From positions 1,178,001 through 1,242,000 of the forward strand of contig NZ_CP051684.1 in assembly GCF_012849375.1 (NCBI RefSeq): a stretch of DNA of 64,000 nucleotides, written 5' to 3'. The notes beneath the pieces are model-generated. The model did not search any database, was not told where the DNA came from, and saw only the letters and a program-made list of their open reading frames with translations. Position 1 is the first letter of the stretch. Each line of letters begins with the position of its first letter. The stretch is from Duganella dendranthematis (lineage in GTDB: Bacteria > Pseudomonadota > Gammaproteobacteria > Burkholderiales > Burkholderiaceae_D). The position numbers were made by a program, and so were the translations under genes. This document shows, in pieces, positions 45,001-54,273 of this stretch.

Positions 45001-45387
45001 TCACGCAGCAAACTGTCTGATGGACAACTCGAGCAGCATGGCCAGTAAAGCGCCGATGGCATAGGCCGCCAGGTCGGGCCAGTTGAAGGTGGAACCCAGC
45101 ACCAGGTGCCCAAGCGGATGTGCGCGTACCGCATTGATCCACGGTGCCTGGTACAGCTGGCTGAATTCAACCGCATACGAAATCACCAGCGCACCAGCGG
45201 TAAGCCGCATGACGCCAAGTCTCGGCCAGATAACGGCGAGACCAAAAAACACCATCATGGTCCACAGTACGTCACCCGGATACTTGCCCGCCGCAGCGGG
45301 CAACATCATCGGAAAACGCCGCGACGCCAGGCCGATCGCAATGACAGCCAACGTGATGCCGCAATACAGCAGCCGATTTCGTGCCAC
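45001..45387 (-). CDS. DUF2809-family membrane protein
   Basis: A 128-residue protein with four hydrophobic segments. YAVEFSQLYQAPWINAVRAH then LGHLVLGSTFNWPDLAAYAI fits DUF2809, a family of unknown function. It starts at GTG 45387, three bases after the methyltransferase-like gene, so it is probably coupled to it. Confidence 0.8.
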   Translation of the reverse strand: MARNRLLYCGITLAVIAIGLASRRFPMMLPAAAGKYPGDVLWTMMVFFGLAVIWPRLGVMRLTAGALVISYAVEFSQLYQAPWINAVRAHPLGHLVLGSTFNWPDLAAYAIGALLAMLLELSIRQFAA

Positions 45388-45390
45388 GCG

Positions 45391-46170
45391 TCAGGGCTTT
45401 TTAAAGCGCAGCACAAAACGGTCGGTCTTGCCGCGTATGGCCGGGTCGAAGATTTTCAGCTGGTGGTCGTCGCCGGCGACGGCCAGCACGGTGCTTTCGC
45501 CATCCAGCACAAAGCCGGCTTTTTCCACTTCGGCTTTCACCGTGGCCGGATCGATACGGTGCAGGTCTTCGGTGTTTTTCAAGCCGGTTCCGGCAGCGGC
45601 GGCATGGTCGGCAACGATGTAGTAGCCGCCCGATTTCAGGCGCTTGAAGACGGCCTGGTTGAAGGCGTTCACATCGGCGCCTTTCATGAAGCTGTCATGC
45701 AGGTCGTGGTAGTTCTCGAAGGTCCAGACCACATCCACCTTGTTGACCATATCGGCTGCAGGCTGCTCGGCGGCCGGGTAAGAAGTCGCCTCGACATTGC
45801 CGTGTCCGGCTTCGGTAGAGATAGCTTTGGCCAGCGCCAGCGGATCGGACTTGAAGCCGGTAATCTCGGCCGGCACATAGGCGTACACCTTGCCCTTGGG
45901 GCCAACCACCGTGGAGAACAGGCGCGACCAGTAGCCGCCGCCCGGCCAGACATCGACCACCGTATCCCCCGCCTTGACCTTGGCGAAAGCGACCAGCTCG
46001 GCCGGATGACGCACTGCATCCTGCTGCACATCTTTTTCCGGCCGGGCCTTATCGGCAACCGCCGCCGTCACCGCCGCCGACGGCGCCTGTGCCTGAGCCG
46101 GCACGGACCACAACACCGGTGCAACCGCCAGCGTCACGAGCGCTGACTTCAAGAACAATACTGATTTCAT
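45391..46170 (-). CDS. Exported protein with class I methyltransferase fold
   Basis: A 259-residue protein with a clear signal peptide (ALVTLAVAPVLWSVPAQAQA). The mature part has a Rossmann methyltransferase motif I variant (VVDVWPGGGYWSRLFS), an acidic beta4 (VWTFENYHDLHD) and GGYYIVADHAAA. This family is found widely as exported SAM-type proteins, although SAM is not expected in the periplasm. Function unknown. It precedes the DUF2809 gene in a likely two-gene unit. Confidence 0.82.
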   Translation of the reverse strand: MKSVLFLKSALVTLAVAPVLWSVPAQAQAPSAAVTAAVADKARPEKDVQQDAVRHPAELVAFAKVKAGDTVVDVWPGGGYWSRLFSTVVGPKGKVYAYVPAEITGFKSDPLALAKAISTEAGHGNVEATSYPAAEQPAADMVNKVDVVWTFENYHDLHDSFMKGADVNAFNQAVFKRLKSGGYYIVADHAAAAGTGLKNTEDLHRIDPATVKAEVEKAGFVLDGESTVLAVAGDDHQLKIFDPAIRGKTDRFVLRFKKP

Positions 46171-46228
46171 GGATCGGACCTTTCCTGATTTTTCCGCACA
46201 CGTCGCGCGGCAGCGCTATCTTACTGCA

Positions 46229-46255
46229 TAAAAAAAAGCTCGCCGAAGCGAGCTT
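46229..46255 (-). terminator. Intrinsic terminator of aceA
   Basis: AAGCTCGC-CGAA-GCGAGCTT with a stable tetraloop, followed on the minus strand by eight T bases, 22 nt past the aceA stop. Confidence 0.92.
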
Positions 46256-46277
46256 GAAGTGGTGCGTGAACCGGTGT

Positions 46278-47858
46278 TTAGAACTGGTTCATCGTGTTGT
46301 CTTTGCCGGCCGCCTTCAGGGCCGCTTCGCCGCTGAAGTAATCCTTGTGGTCGTCGCCGATGTCCGAGCCGGACATATTCTGGTGCTTGACGCAGGCGAT
46401 GCCCTGGCGGATTTCCTTGCGCTGCACGCCGGCCACGTAGCCCAGCATGCCCTGGTCGCCGAAGTAGTCCTTGGCGAGGTTGTCGGTCGACAGCGCAGCG
46501 GTGTGGTAGGTCGGCAGCGTGATCAGGTGGTGGAAGATGCCCGCTTCGCGCGCGGCGTCGGCCTGGAAGGTGCGGATCTTTTCATCGGCCACCTTGGCCA
46601 GCTCGCTCTCGTCATATTCCACGCTCATCAGCTGGGTGCGCTCGTAGGCGGAGACGTCCTTGCCTTCGGCTTTGAAGGCGTCGTACACCTGCTGGCGGAA
46701 ATTCAGCGTCCAGTTAAACGACGGGCTGTTGTTGTACACCAGCTTGGCGTTCGGGATGACCTTGCGGATTTCGCTGACCATGCCGCCGATCTGCGCGATG
46801 TGCGGTTTCTCGGTTTCGATCCACAGCAGGTCGGCGCCGTTTTGCAGCGAGGTGATGCAATCCAGCACGCAGCGCGCCTCGCCGCTGCCGGCGCGGAACT
46901 GGAACAGGTTGCTCGGCAGGCGCTTAGGACGCAGCAGCTTGCCTTCGCGTTTGATGATGACGTCGCCATTGCCCAGCGCATCGGCCGACACTTCTTCGCA
47001 GTCAAGGAAGGCGTTGTACTGGTCGCCCAGGTCGCCCGGCTCGGCGGTGACGGCAATCTGCTTGGTCAGGCCGGCGCCCAGCGAGTCGGTGCGGGCGACG
47101 ATGATGCCGTTGTCCACGCCCAGTTCCAGGAAGGCGTAGCGGATGGCGCGGATCTTGGCCAGGAAGTCTTCATGCGGCACGGTGACCTTGCCGTCCTGGT
47201 GACCGCACTGCTTCTCGTCCGATACCTGGTTTTCGATCTGGATGCAGCAGGCGCCCGCTTCGATGAACTGCTTGGCCAGCAGGTAGGTCGCTTCCGCATT
47301 GCCGAAGCCGGCGTCGATGTCGGCGATGATCGGCACCACGTGGGTGACGTGGTTGTCGATCTTGTCCTGGATGGCGGCCTTGGCCGGGCCTTCGGCGGCG
47401 TCCAGCTGGCGGAACAAGCCGCCCAGTTCCCGCGCATCGGCCTGGCGCAGGAAGGTGTACAGCTCTTTGATCAGCGCCGAAACAGCGGTTTTTTCATGCA
47501 TCGACTGGTCCGGCAGCGGGCCGAATTCCGAGCGCAGCGCGGCAACCATCCAGCCCGACAGGTACAGGTAGCGGCGGTCGGTGCTGTTGAAGTGCTTTTT
47601 AATCGAGATCATTTTTTGCTGGCCGATGAAACCGTGCCAGCAGCCCAGCGACTGGGTGTATTTGCTTGGATCGGCGTCGTAGGCTGCCATGTCGGCGCGC
47701 ATGATGCCAGCCGTGTATTTGGCAATGTCCAGGCCGGTTTTGAATTTGTTCTGCGCGCGCATGCGGGCGGCGGACTCGGGATTGATGGCGTTCCAGGCGG
47801 AACCTTGTTGCTCTTTCAAAGCGCCAACTGCCTTGATGTCGTCTTGGTACTGGGACAT
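46278..47858 (-). CDS. aceA: Isocitrate lyase, long form
   Basis: A 526-residue isocitrate lyase that splits isocitrate into glyoxylate and succinate in the glyoxylate shunt. The catalytic cysteine motif is SDEKQCGHQDGK (near residue 214), matching the longer pseudomonad-type enzyme rather than the 434-residue E. coli form. Metal-site residues lie in VVPIIADIDAGFGNAEATY. It has a strong terminator downstream and an upstream AT-rich leader with a 14-bp palindrome. Malate synthase is not in the window. Confidence 0.96.
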   Translation of the reverse strand: MSQYQDDIKAVGALKEQQGSAWNAINPESAARMRAQNKFKTGLDIAKYTAGIMRADMAAYDADPSKYTQSLGCWHGFIGQQKMISIKKHFNSTDRRYLYLSGWMVAALRSEFGPLPDQSMHEKTAVSALIKELYTFLRQADARELGGLFRQLDAAEGPAKAAIQDKIDNHVTHVVPIIADIDAGFGNAEATYLLAKQFIEAGACCIQIENQVSDEKQCGHQDGKVTVPHEDFLAKIRAIRYAFLELGVDNGIIVARTDSLGAGLTKQIAVTAEPGDLGDQYNAFLDCEEVSADALGNGDVIIKREGKLLRPKRLPSNLFQFRAGSGEARCVLDCITSLQNGADLLWIETEKPHIAQIGGMVSEIRKVIPNAKLVYNNSPSFNWTLNFRQQVYDAFKAEGKDVSAYERTQLMSVEYDESELAKVADEKIRTFQADAAREAGIFHHLITLPTYHTAALSTDNLAKDYFGDQGMLGYVAGVQRKEIRQGIACVKHQNMSGSDIGDDHKDYFSGEAALKAAGKDNTMNQF

Positions 47859-47935
47859 TTTTATCTCCTAAAGAAAAACACAAATAAGCAAAACCGTATG
47901 ACTAAATAGTAGGACATTCTGATGCGTTGCACCAA

Positions 47936-47949
47936 GTCTTATATAAGAC
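47936..47949. promoter_or_regulatory. Palindromic operator candidate upstream of aceA
   Basis: GTCTTATATAAGAC, a perfect 14-bp palindrome, 78 nt upstream of the aceA ATG in AT-rich DNA, followed by a half-site-like CATATAAG. It probably overlaps the aceA promoter and resembles a site for a GntR- or MarR-type dimer. Confidence 0.6.
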
Positions 47950-48082
47950 ATATAAGTTAAATTTATTCGTTATTTTTCAATGAGATAGACCACACTTTTC
48001 TTGATGTGAAACGTCTTTTCAAAAAATGGAAAAAAAGATGCGGCAGCCCATCATGCCGCATCCCATAATGTGGAAGGCGTTT

Positions 48083-48931
48083 TCAGCTCTTGATGCTGTC
48101 CAGCTTGCGCAGCGCTGCCGGAGGCAGCACCAGCGTGGCGGCGGCGATGTTCTGGCGCAGATGGGCCACCGACGACGTGCCGGGAATCAGCAGGATGTTC
48201 GGCGCACGTTGCAGCAGCCAGGCCAGCGCGACTTGCATCGGCGTAGCGTCCAGCTCGGCCGCCACCTCGGCCAGCTGCGACGATTGCAGCGGCGAGAAAC
48301 CGCCCAGCGGGAAGAACGGCACGTAGGCGATGCCGTCTTGCGCCAGCTCATCGATCATGGCGTCGTCATGGCGGTGCACCAGGTTGTACTGGTTCTGCAC
48401 GCAGACAATGGGAGCGATGCTGCGCGCCTGCCGCACTTGCGCGGCGGTGGCGTTGCTCAGGCCGATGTGGCGGATCAGGCCGCGCTGTTGCAAGCCGGCC
48501 AGCGCATTGATGTGGGCTTCGATGTCGCCTTCGGCCGGCCCCATCACGTCAAACATCAGGCGCATGTTGACCACGTCCAGCACGTCCAGTCCGAGGTTGC
48601 GCAGATTGTCATGCACAGCCGCTTCCAGTTGCTGCGGCGATTGCGCCGGCAGCCAGCCGCCTTCTGCATCCCGGAAGGCGCCGACCTTCGTGACGATGGT
48701 CAGATCGTCCGCATACGGGTGCAGCGCTTCGCGGATCAGCTGATTGGTCACGTGCGGGCCGTAGAAATCGCTGGTGTCGATGTGGTTGATGCCGTTGGCC
48801 ACGGTGTCGCGCAGCACGGCCAGCGCCGCCTCGCGGTCCTTCGGCGGGCCGAACACGTGCGGGCCGGCCAGTTGCATGGCGCCATAGCCCATGCGGTTGA
48901 CAGTCAGGTCGCCGAGTTGAAAGGTGCTCAT
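48083..48931 (-). CDS. Aldo/keto reductase
   Basis: A 282-residue NADPH-dependent reductase with a TIM barrel. Catalytic Asp and Tyr are in GINHIDTSDFYGPHVTNQ, the Lys in TIVTKVGAF, and the NADP region is LLIPGTSSVAHLRQNI. The usual catalytic His position reads NMRLMFDV rather than a clear His, which may mark a subgroup. ATG 48931 faces the divergent LysR gene, its likely regulator. Confidence 0.9.
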   Translation of the reverse strand: MSTFQLGDLTVNRMGYGAMQLAGPHVFGPPKDREAALAVLRDTVANGINHIDTSDFYGPHVTNQLIREALHPYADDLTIVTKVGAFRDAEGGWLPAQSPQQLEAAVHDNLRNLGLDVLDVVNMRLMFDVMGPAEGDIEAHINALAGLQQRGLIRHIGLSNATAAQVRQARSIAPIVCVQNQYNLVHRHDDAMIDELAQDGIAYVPFFPLGGFSPLQSSQLAEVAAELDATPMQVALAWLLQRAPNILLIPGTSSVAHLRQNIAAATLVLPPAALRKLDSIKS

Positions 48932-49037
48932 GGTGTTCTCCTGTGGATGAGTGAATGAACACAGTCTAGGCAGCTTTCTGCTGTGCGACAATACATCACA
49001 GTGGCACAGCTTGTGCCGAAAACAGGACAATCCAAAA

Positions 49038-49937
49038 ATGGCGGAATTACAGGACATCGGCGCCTTCGTGGCGGTGGCCACGCATGGCGGCTTTCGCGAA
49101 GCGGCGCGCCAGAGCGGCAGCAGCGCGTCGCAACTGAGCGAGGCGGTGCGGCGGCTGGAGGCGCAACTGGGCGTGCGCCTGCTCCACCGCACCACCCGCA
49201 GCGTGGCCGCCACCGAAGCCGGCCAGCGCCTGCTGGAGCAGCTGACGCCGGCGCTGGACGCGGTCACCTCGGCGCTGGATGTGGTGAACGGCTTCCGCGA
49301 CCGCCCTGCCGGACGGCTGCGCCTCAACGTGCCTTTGAGTGCGTCAAAGCTGATCCTGCCGCGCATTCTGCCGCCGTTCATGGCGGCCTATCCGGAGATC
49401 TGCGTCGAGGTCACGGTGGAGGACAGCTTTGTCGACCTGCTGCGCTCGGGCTGCGACGCCGGCATCCGCTACGGCGAGCGCATGGAACAGGATATGGTGG
49501 CGCTGCCGATCGGCCCGCGCACGCAGCGCATGGCGCTGGCGGCGTCGCCGGCCTATCTGCAGCAGCATGGGCTGCCGAAGAAGCCGCAGGACTTGTTGCA
49601 GCACATCTGCCTGCGCGGACGCTTTTCCAGCGGCGCTATGCCGGCCTGGGAGTTCCACAACAAGGGCCGCACGGTGGTGATCGAGCCGGCCGGCCCGCTG
49701 ATTGTCAGCCTGGGCGCCGGCGCCGACCTTGCGGTCGATGCAGCGCTGGCCGGCAGCGGCCTGGTCTACCTGTTCGAGGACTGGCTGCGACCGTATATGG
49801 AACGCGGTGAACTGGCGCCGGTGCTGGAACGCTGGTGGCCGGCCTTCAGCGGGCCGTCGCTGTACTACCCCGGCCGCCGCTATCTGCCGGCGCCGCTACG
49901 CGCCTTCGCCGATTTCATCCAGACCATGCGCTGGTAA
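49038..49937 (+). CDS. LysR-family transcriptional regulator
   Basis: A 299-residue LysR with helix-turn-helix FREAARQSGSSASQLSEAVR and a standard effector domain (VEDSFVDLLRSGCDAGIRYG). ATG 49038 (MAELQDIGAFVAV) is chosen; more N-terminal residues are not LysR-like. It is divergent from the aldo/keto reductase over a 106-nt gap and probably controls it. Confidence 0.92.
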   Translation: MAELQDIGAFVAVATHGGFREAARQSGSSASQLSEAVRRLEAQLGVRLLHRTTRSVAATEAGQRLLEQLTPALDAVTSALDVVNGFRDRPAGRLRLNVPLSASKLILPRILPPFMAAYPEICVEVTVEDSFVDLLRSGCDAGIRYGERMEQDMVALPIGPRTQRMALAASPAYLQQHGLPKKPQDLLQHICLRGRFSSGAMPAWEFHNKGRTVVIEPAGPLIVSLGAGADLAVDAALAGSGLVYLFEDWLRPYMERGELAPVLERWWPAFSGPSLYYPGRRYLPAPLRAFADFIQTMRW

Positions 49938-49945
49938 GTCGGCGC

Positions 49946-50866
49946 TTACTGGGTAGCGGTCGCGATAGCGGCGCGCAGGCTGGCGTCGGTCCAGCCATAG
50001 GTCTGGGTCTGATTCTGCTCGCCGCCGGACAGGGTCACGCCGTTGCTACCCAACACGGCCTGCAACGCTTGGGTGGCGCCGAGGCGGGTGATCATCAGTT
50101 GGCCACGGTCGGGACGGTTGTCGCCGGCCTCATGCACCGGGCTCATCACACTGACCTGCCAGCTGTCCTTGCCGTTGCTGACGGTGTACACCAGGTTGTT
50201 GGTGCTGCGCTCCGGCTTGCCGGCAACGAAGACGATCACGGTCGAGGTGCTGCCGGCGTTGCTGATGGTGTAATTGGTCGAAGCGCCGGCGCGGAATTGC
50301 AACTGGGTGGAGTTGTAGAAGTAACTGTCGTCGCTACCGTTGTCCTGCATGGTGCCGTTAATATCGCCGCCGACCAGCTTGAACTCCAGCGCGCCGTCGG
50401 TGTCCAACACATCGATCGCCGGCGCGGTCAGCTGCGCCACCACCAGCGTGTGGTCGGCATTGGCGGTCAATTGCTTGACGGTGCTGGTACCGCTGTACAG
50501 CTGGTACGGCATTTCGTTCAGCTTGCAACGGTTCAGCGTCTGCGTGGCCTTATTCGCGTCGTAGGCGGTAGTGCCGCCCGCGCCGCAGTTGCCGCTGCCG
50601 CCGGCGGTCAATTGCAGCGCCTGCACCGATTCCAGCATCTGGAAGCTGGCCCAGGCCACGGCGAACGAGCTCAGGTCGTTGCCGGTGGTGGCCGGCGGCG
50701 TGGTCACCGGCGGGGTTGTGACAGGCGGCGTAGTGACCGGCGGCGTCGTCACGGGCGGCGTGACGGCGGCGGTATCGGTATCGCTGCCGCCGCCGCCGCC
50801 GCAGGCGCTCAGGGTGAGCGCAAGGGCCAGGGGGATTGCGGTCAAAGTCAGGTGAAATGCGCGCAT
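49946..50866 (-). CDS. Lipoprotein with Thr/Pro repeat linker, function unknown
   Basis: A 306-residue lipoprotein with lipobox TLSACGGGGG. A linker of four to five VTTPP repeats follows, then a beta-rich mature domain with two cysteines in GGSGNCGAGG and TLNRCKLNEM that may pair. The repeat is encoded by 15-bp tandem units at 50694-50753. Role unknown. Confidence 0.75.
   Translation of the reverse strand: MRAFHLTLTAIPLALALTLSACGGGGGSDTDTAAVTPPVTTPPVTTPPVTTPPVTTPPATTGNDLSSFAVAWASFQMLESVQALQLTAGGSGNCGAGGTTAYDANKATQTLNRCKLNEMPYQLYSGTSTVKQLTANADHTLVVAQLTAPAIDVLDTDGALEFKLVGGDINGTMQDNGSDDSYFYNSTQLQFRAGASTNYTISNAGSTSTVIVFVAGKPERSTNNLVYTVSNGKDSWQVSVMSPVHEAGDNRPDRGQLMITRLGATQALQAVLGSNGVTLSGGEQNQTQTYGWTDASLRAAIATATQ
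50694..50753 (+). repeat. Four tandem 15-bp units encoding VTTPP
   Basis: Units begin GGCGGCGT or GGCGGGGT and vary at third positions; they lie inside the lipoprotein linker. A fifth, partial unit follows. Confidence 0.85.
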
Positions 50867-51044
50867 GGTGATTCCTTTAAGTGTATAGGTTGGCGACCGC
50901 GTGGATTGGGCGGACACCTAGCTATTCGTCGCCGGCGCGCAACGGGTTCAAACTTTTTGACACTGTTTTCCGGCGTTACATGCAGCTTGCACTGCTCCAA
51001 CCTTGTGCTATATTCAATGCACAAATCACAATAAAGGAGACAGC

Positions 51045-51731
51045 ATGACCATCAAACGTTCGTTTGCAGTGCTCTGTTTCATCCTGCCGTGCGCACTCGC
51101 GCACGCGGGCAACCACGAAGCGGTGCCGGCCCCGGCACAGGCGGTCGGCGATTCGTGGACCTATCAATATACCGATGTATGGAAAGGGGCCAAGGGCAAC
51201 ATCAACCGCATGGAAGTGGCGGCGATTGACGACGCCGGCATCCACGTGGCGATCAAGCGTGCCGCCAGCGGCGCCCTGATCAGCACGCAGTTATTCACCC
51301 CCGAGATGAATCCGGTCGAGCGCGGCGGCATGCATTTCGCGCCGTCGTTCACGCGCTACGTGTTCCCGCTGGCGCCCGGCGCCGAATGGAGCAACGATGT
51401 GCTCGGCGATAACAGCAAGGCCGGCAAGCAATGGCGCTATGCGATCAAGGGCAAAGTGGTGGACTGGGAAAAAGTGCGGGTGCCGGCTGGCGAGTTCGAC
51501 GCGCTGAAGATCGTGGTCGAGGCCCAGTATGCCGACGTCAACGACAGCAGCAAGATCGGCGGCAAGCTGACCGAGACCGTGTGGTTTGTGCCGACGCTCA
51601 GCAACTACGTCAAGCTGGACTACCAGGACGCCGACGCCGCCGGCCGGCTCTACAGCCGCGACAGCTGGGAGCTGATGTCATTTACCCACAAGGCGCCGGC
51701 GCTGGCAGCGACCGCGCCGGCGGTGCACTAA
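51045..51731 (+). CDS. Exported protein of unknown function
   Basis: A 228-residue protein with a signal peptide (FAVLCFILPCALAHA). The mature part is beta-rich (VGDSWTYQYTDVWKGAKGNI, WRYAIKGKVVDWEKVRVPAG, ETVWFVPTLSNYVKLDYQD), a pattern like periplasmic DUF3108-type proteins, though I do not claim that family. ATG 51045 has AAAGGAGA upstream. Confidence 0.78.
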   Translation: MTIKRSFAVLCFILPCALAHAGNHEAVPAPAQAVGDSWTYQYTDVWKGAKGNINRMEVAAIDDAGIHVAIKRAASGALISTQLFTPEMNPVERGGMHFAPSFTRYVFPLAPGAEWSNDVLGDNSKAGKQWRYAIKGKVVDWEKVRVPAGEFDALKIVVEAQYADVNDSSKIGGKLTETVWFVPTLSNYVKLDYQDADAAGRLYSRDSWELMSFTHKAPALAATAPAVH

Positions 51732-51734
51732 GAC

Positions 51735-53144
51735 TTACTTGGTAATCCGCATGATGGCCGACGCCAGCTTGCCAAAGCATGGCGTCAGGTCGGACTGGGT
51801 GGCGGCGTAGCAGTAGACGCCCATCGGCTTGGTGGGACGCGCGCAGCGCGCCGGCGCGTCCACCGAATTGGCCATGCATTTCAGCGTGTCCTCCCCCTTT
51901 TCGCCATCGAAACCGGAAGCGGCCTTCAATTGCGATCCCAGGCCCAGCGTGAACACGTAGATCCCTTCATCCTGTGACTTCGCCGCCATCGCTTCCACCA
52001 GATTACGCGCGGCACGGTTGACGTTCTGGTAGGTGATGGCGTTGGTCACCACGCGCGGCGAATTGGTCACGATCTTGAAATCGCGCGCGTTCGGATCGTT
52101 GGGATTGGTGGGCAGATTATGGCCGTTGTACCAGTCCGGCAAGGAGTCCACCTTGGCCGACAACTCGTAGTTGTACTTCCCCTTCTGATAATTGTAGCCA
52201 TAGTAGTTATAGGTGTTGCATTTGTCAGGCGAAGCGGTGTAAGTCGCGTCCGGGCTGTACAGGCCATACGGTTCACCGCTGCCGTCATCGTCGGTGGCGA
52301 TCGTGCCCGCCACGGTGCAGTCGCTTGGCGTTTTCCAGTTGAGATAGGCGGCAAACGAGTTCGGGGCGCCATCCGAGAAGAACACGATCACCCGCAGGTT
52401 GGAACGGTTCAGATTGGTCGTCGGTACACTGTTCAATTGATCCCGCGCCCGCCACATGCCCTCCACCGAAGCGGTCGAGCCTTCGAACCTGAACGCTTTG
52501 GTGTCATTGATGTGATTGGTCATGCTGACGCGGTCGAAACCGCGCGCGCCCACCGTGGTCCGGATCGCATCATCCACCACCGAGCCGAAGGCGAAATGCA
52601 CCAGTCCCACCCGGTCCTGATTGATATTGAACTGATTGAGGAAGGTGATGGCCGAACTGCGCACCGTCGCGCCGCTGGAACTCAGCGATCCCGAGGTATC
52701 CAGCGTCAGCACCATATCCAGGTTCTTGCGCACCGTCTGGGTCGTCACGCTGGGCGTCAGCGGACCGCTCAGGTTGGTGCCGAGCAGGGTCGCCGGCATG
52801 GTGGCCGAGGCCGACACCGAGACGGTGACCGCGTTGTTGTCAAAAGTCACCGACACGTCGCCCAGCTTGCCGGTCGAGCCCAGGTAGCCGGCCGGGAAGT
52901 TAGCATTGAAAAAGTTGGTGGCGGCGTTCTTGGCGAAGGTGATCTGTTCCGCCTGGGTCGTGCCCTGGCTGATGGCGTTCGCCGCCGCCAGGCCGGCCGA
53001 GTCGGTGGCGGCATTCAGCCTGGCCTTGATCATGTAGCTGAGACCGGCGCTGAACGCCAGGCCGACCGCCATGATCAGCACCATGAGACCGAGCACCACC
53101 AGCGGCATCACCGCTCCCTGTTGTTGACGTGTATGAATGCGCAT
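51735..53144 (-). CDS. TadG-like pilus assembly protein with VWA domain
   Basis: A 469-residue protein with an N-terminal pseudopilin-like membrane anchor (GAVMPLVVLGLMVLIMAVGL) and a von Willebrand A domain whose metal site is LTLDTSGSLSS near residue 150. It belongs to the Tad/Flp pilus machinery and is the last gene of a minus-strand unit of three, with two bases between it and the TadE-like gene. Its C-terminal half has several cysteines (e.g. KCMANSVDAPARCARP). Confidence 0.88.
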   Translation of the reverse strand: MRIHTRQQQGAVMPLVVLGLMVLIMAVGLAFSAGLSYMIKARLNAATDSAGLAAANAISQGTTQAEQITFAKNAATNFFNANFPAGYLGSTGKLGDVSVTFDNNAVTVSVSASATMPATLLGTNLSGPLTPSVTTQTVRKNLDMVLTLDTSGSLSSSGATVRSSAITFLNQFNINQDRVGLVHFAFGSVVDDAIRTTVGARGFDRVSMTNHINDTKAFRFEGSTASVEGMWRARDQLNSVPTTNLNRSNLRVIVFFSDGAPNSFAAYLNWKTPSDCTVAGTIATDDDGSGEPYGLYSPDATYTASPDKCNTYNYYGYNYQKGKYNYELSAKVDSLPDWYNGHNLPTNPNDPNARDFKIVTNSPRVVTNAITYQNVNRAARNLVEAMAAKSQDEGIYVFTLGLGSQLKAASGFDGEKGEDTLKCMANSVDAPARCARPTKPMGVYCYAATQSDLTPCFGKLASAIMRITK

Positions 53145-53146
53145 GA

Positions 53147-53794
53147 TCAGAATACCGACATTGAGTAAAGGTCTGGACCGATGGTTCCGGTGCCGGTCGA
53201 TCCCAACGTGATCGGCGAAAACACCATGTTGAATTTGTAGAAGACTTCGACCGCATACACCACCTGGCCATCAGCCAATTGATTGCTGAGCAGCGAAATC
53301 ACCGGCGCGCTGCTGCCGCTGGGCACCGTGCAGCTGCCGCCGGTCGAGCCAGCCCAGTTCCCGCAGTTCCAGACTTTGCTCAGCGGCGCATAGCCGCTGA
53401 CGCGGTAGCCACGGTTGTTGGCGCTATCGTCCCAGCGGAATTGCGCATCGACGATGGTGCGGGTAGGCGTGCTGGCGGTCCCGGTTTTCTGGCCGACGAT
53501 GCGCGTGATGTAGATCATGCCCTGCTGGTTCATATTCAGCGGCGGCGCCGAGTCCGTCACCGCCTTCATGATGATTTGCGCATTGTCGGACAGCTGCCCC
53601 GGCGAACGCGACGCCAGATTGGCCGCTTCGCGGCCGATGTTAATCAGGATCATATTGGCCTGGATGCCGCGCGCGATATCGACCAGGCCCATGAACAGCA
53701 CCACGATGATCGGCAGCATCAGCGCCAGTTCCAGCGCCGCGATGCCGCGCTGCCGCCGGCGCGCGCGGCCAGGTTGAACCAGTTCGGCCATCAT
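53147..53794 (-). CDS. TadE-like pseudopilin
   Basis: A 215-residue TadE/TadF-type minor pseudopilin. The prepilin-like anchor is RRQRGIAALELALMLPIIVV with Glu after the hydrophobic start, then an exported beta-rich part. ATG 53794 overlaps the previous gene's stop by four bases (ATGATGA region), showing coupling. Confidence 0.85.
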   Translation of the reverse strand: MMAELVQPGRARRRQRGIAALELALMLPIIVVLFMGLVDIARGIQANMILINIGREAANLASRSPGQLSDNAQIIMKAVTDSAPPLNMNQQGMIYITRIVGQKTGTASTPTRTIVDAQFRWDDSANNRGYRVSGYAPLSKVWNCGNWAGSTGGSCTVPSGSSAPVISLLSNQLADGQVVYAVEVFYKFNMVFSPITLGSTGTGTIGPDLYSMSVF

Positions 53795-54273
53795 AATGAA
53801 TTCCACGTTTCGTTCAGCATGGTCGCGCCCACCGTGAAGCTCAGCTTGCCGTCCTTGAACAGGGCGCCGATCAGCGGCGTCACGAATTTCCAGCTGCAAT
53901 CGACGCGGATCGACACGATGTCGCCCGGCGCGCCGAACATGGTGTTGGAATACGCCGACGTGGTGGCATAGGTGGTGCCGTTGACGGTGATCACCGGCGA
54001 CACCATATCGTACATGCCCACCGAGTTATCGCGCAGCACCTGCAGCACCGCCTTGTAGCGCTGGTTGCCGCCGCTCGGGTCCTTGTCGGACTGGCCGGTG
54101 ACGCCGTAGCGCGCGGCTTCGCGCACCGCGTATTGCATCGTCATCGTGGTGAAGAACAGCAGGCTGAATTCCAGAATCGCGCACATCAGCAGCAGCACGA
54201 TGGGCGCCACCAGCGCAAACTCAACCACCGTCGATCCGCCGGCTCGGCGTGACCTGAAATTATGTACTCTCAT
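53791..54273 (-). CDS. TadE-like pseudopilin (first of the minus-strand unit)
   Basis: A 160-residue TadE-type protein with the anchor RRAGGSTVVEFALVAPIVLL and following FTTMTMQYAVREAARYGVTG, the standard TadE motif. ATG 54273 begins the three-gene unit tadE-tadE-tadG. The promoter would be in the 347-nt gap shared with the two-component genes. Confidence 0.88.
   Translation of the reverse strand: MRVHNFRSRRAGGSTVVEFALVAPIVLLLMCAILEFSLLFFTTMTMQYAVREAARYGVTGQSDKDPSGGNQRYKAVLQVLRDNSVGMYDMVSPVITVNGTTYATTSAYSNTMFGAPGDIVSIRVDCSWKFVTPLIGALFKDGKLSFTVGATMLNETWNSL

Noticed and set aside
50694..50753. Possible CRISPR-like tandem repeat
   Set aside because: Units are 15 bp, contiguous, in frame and encode VTTPP within a lipoprotein linker.
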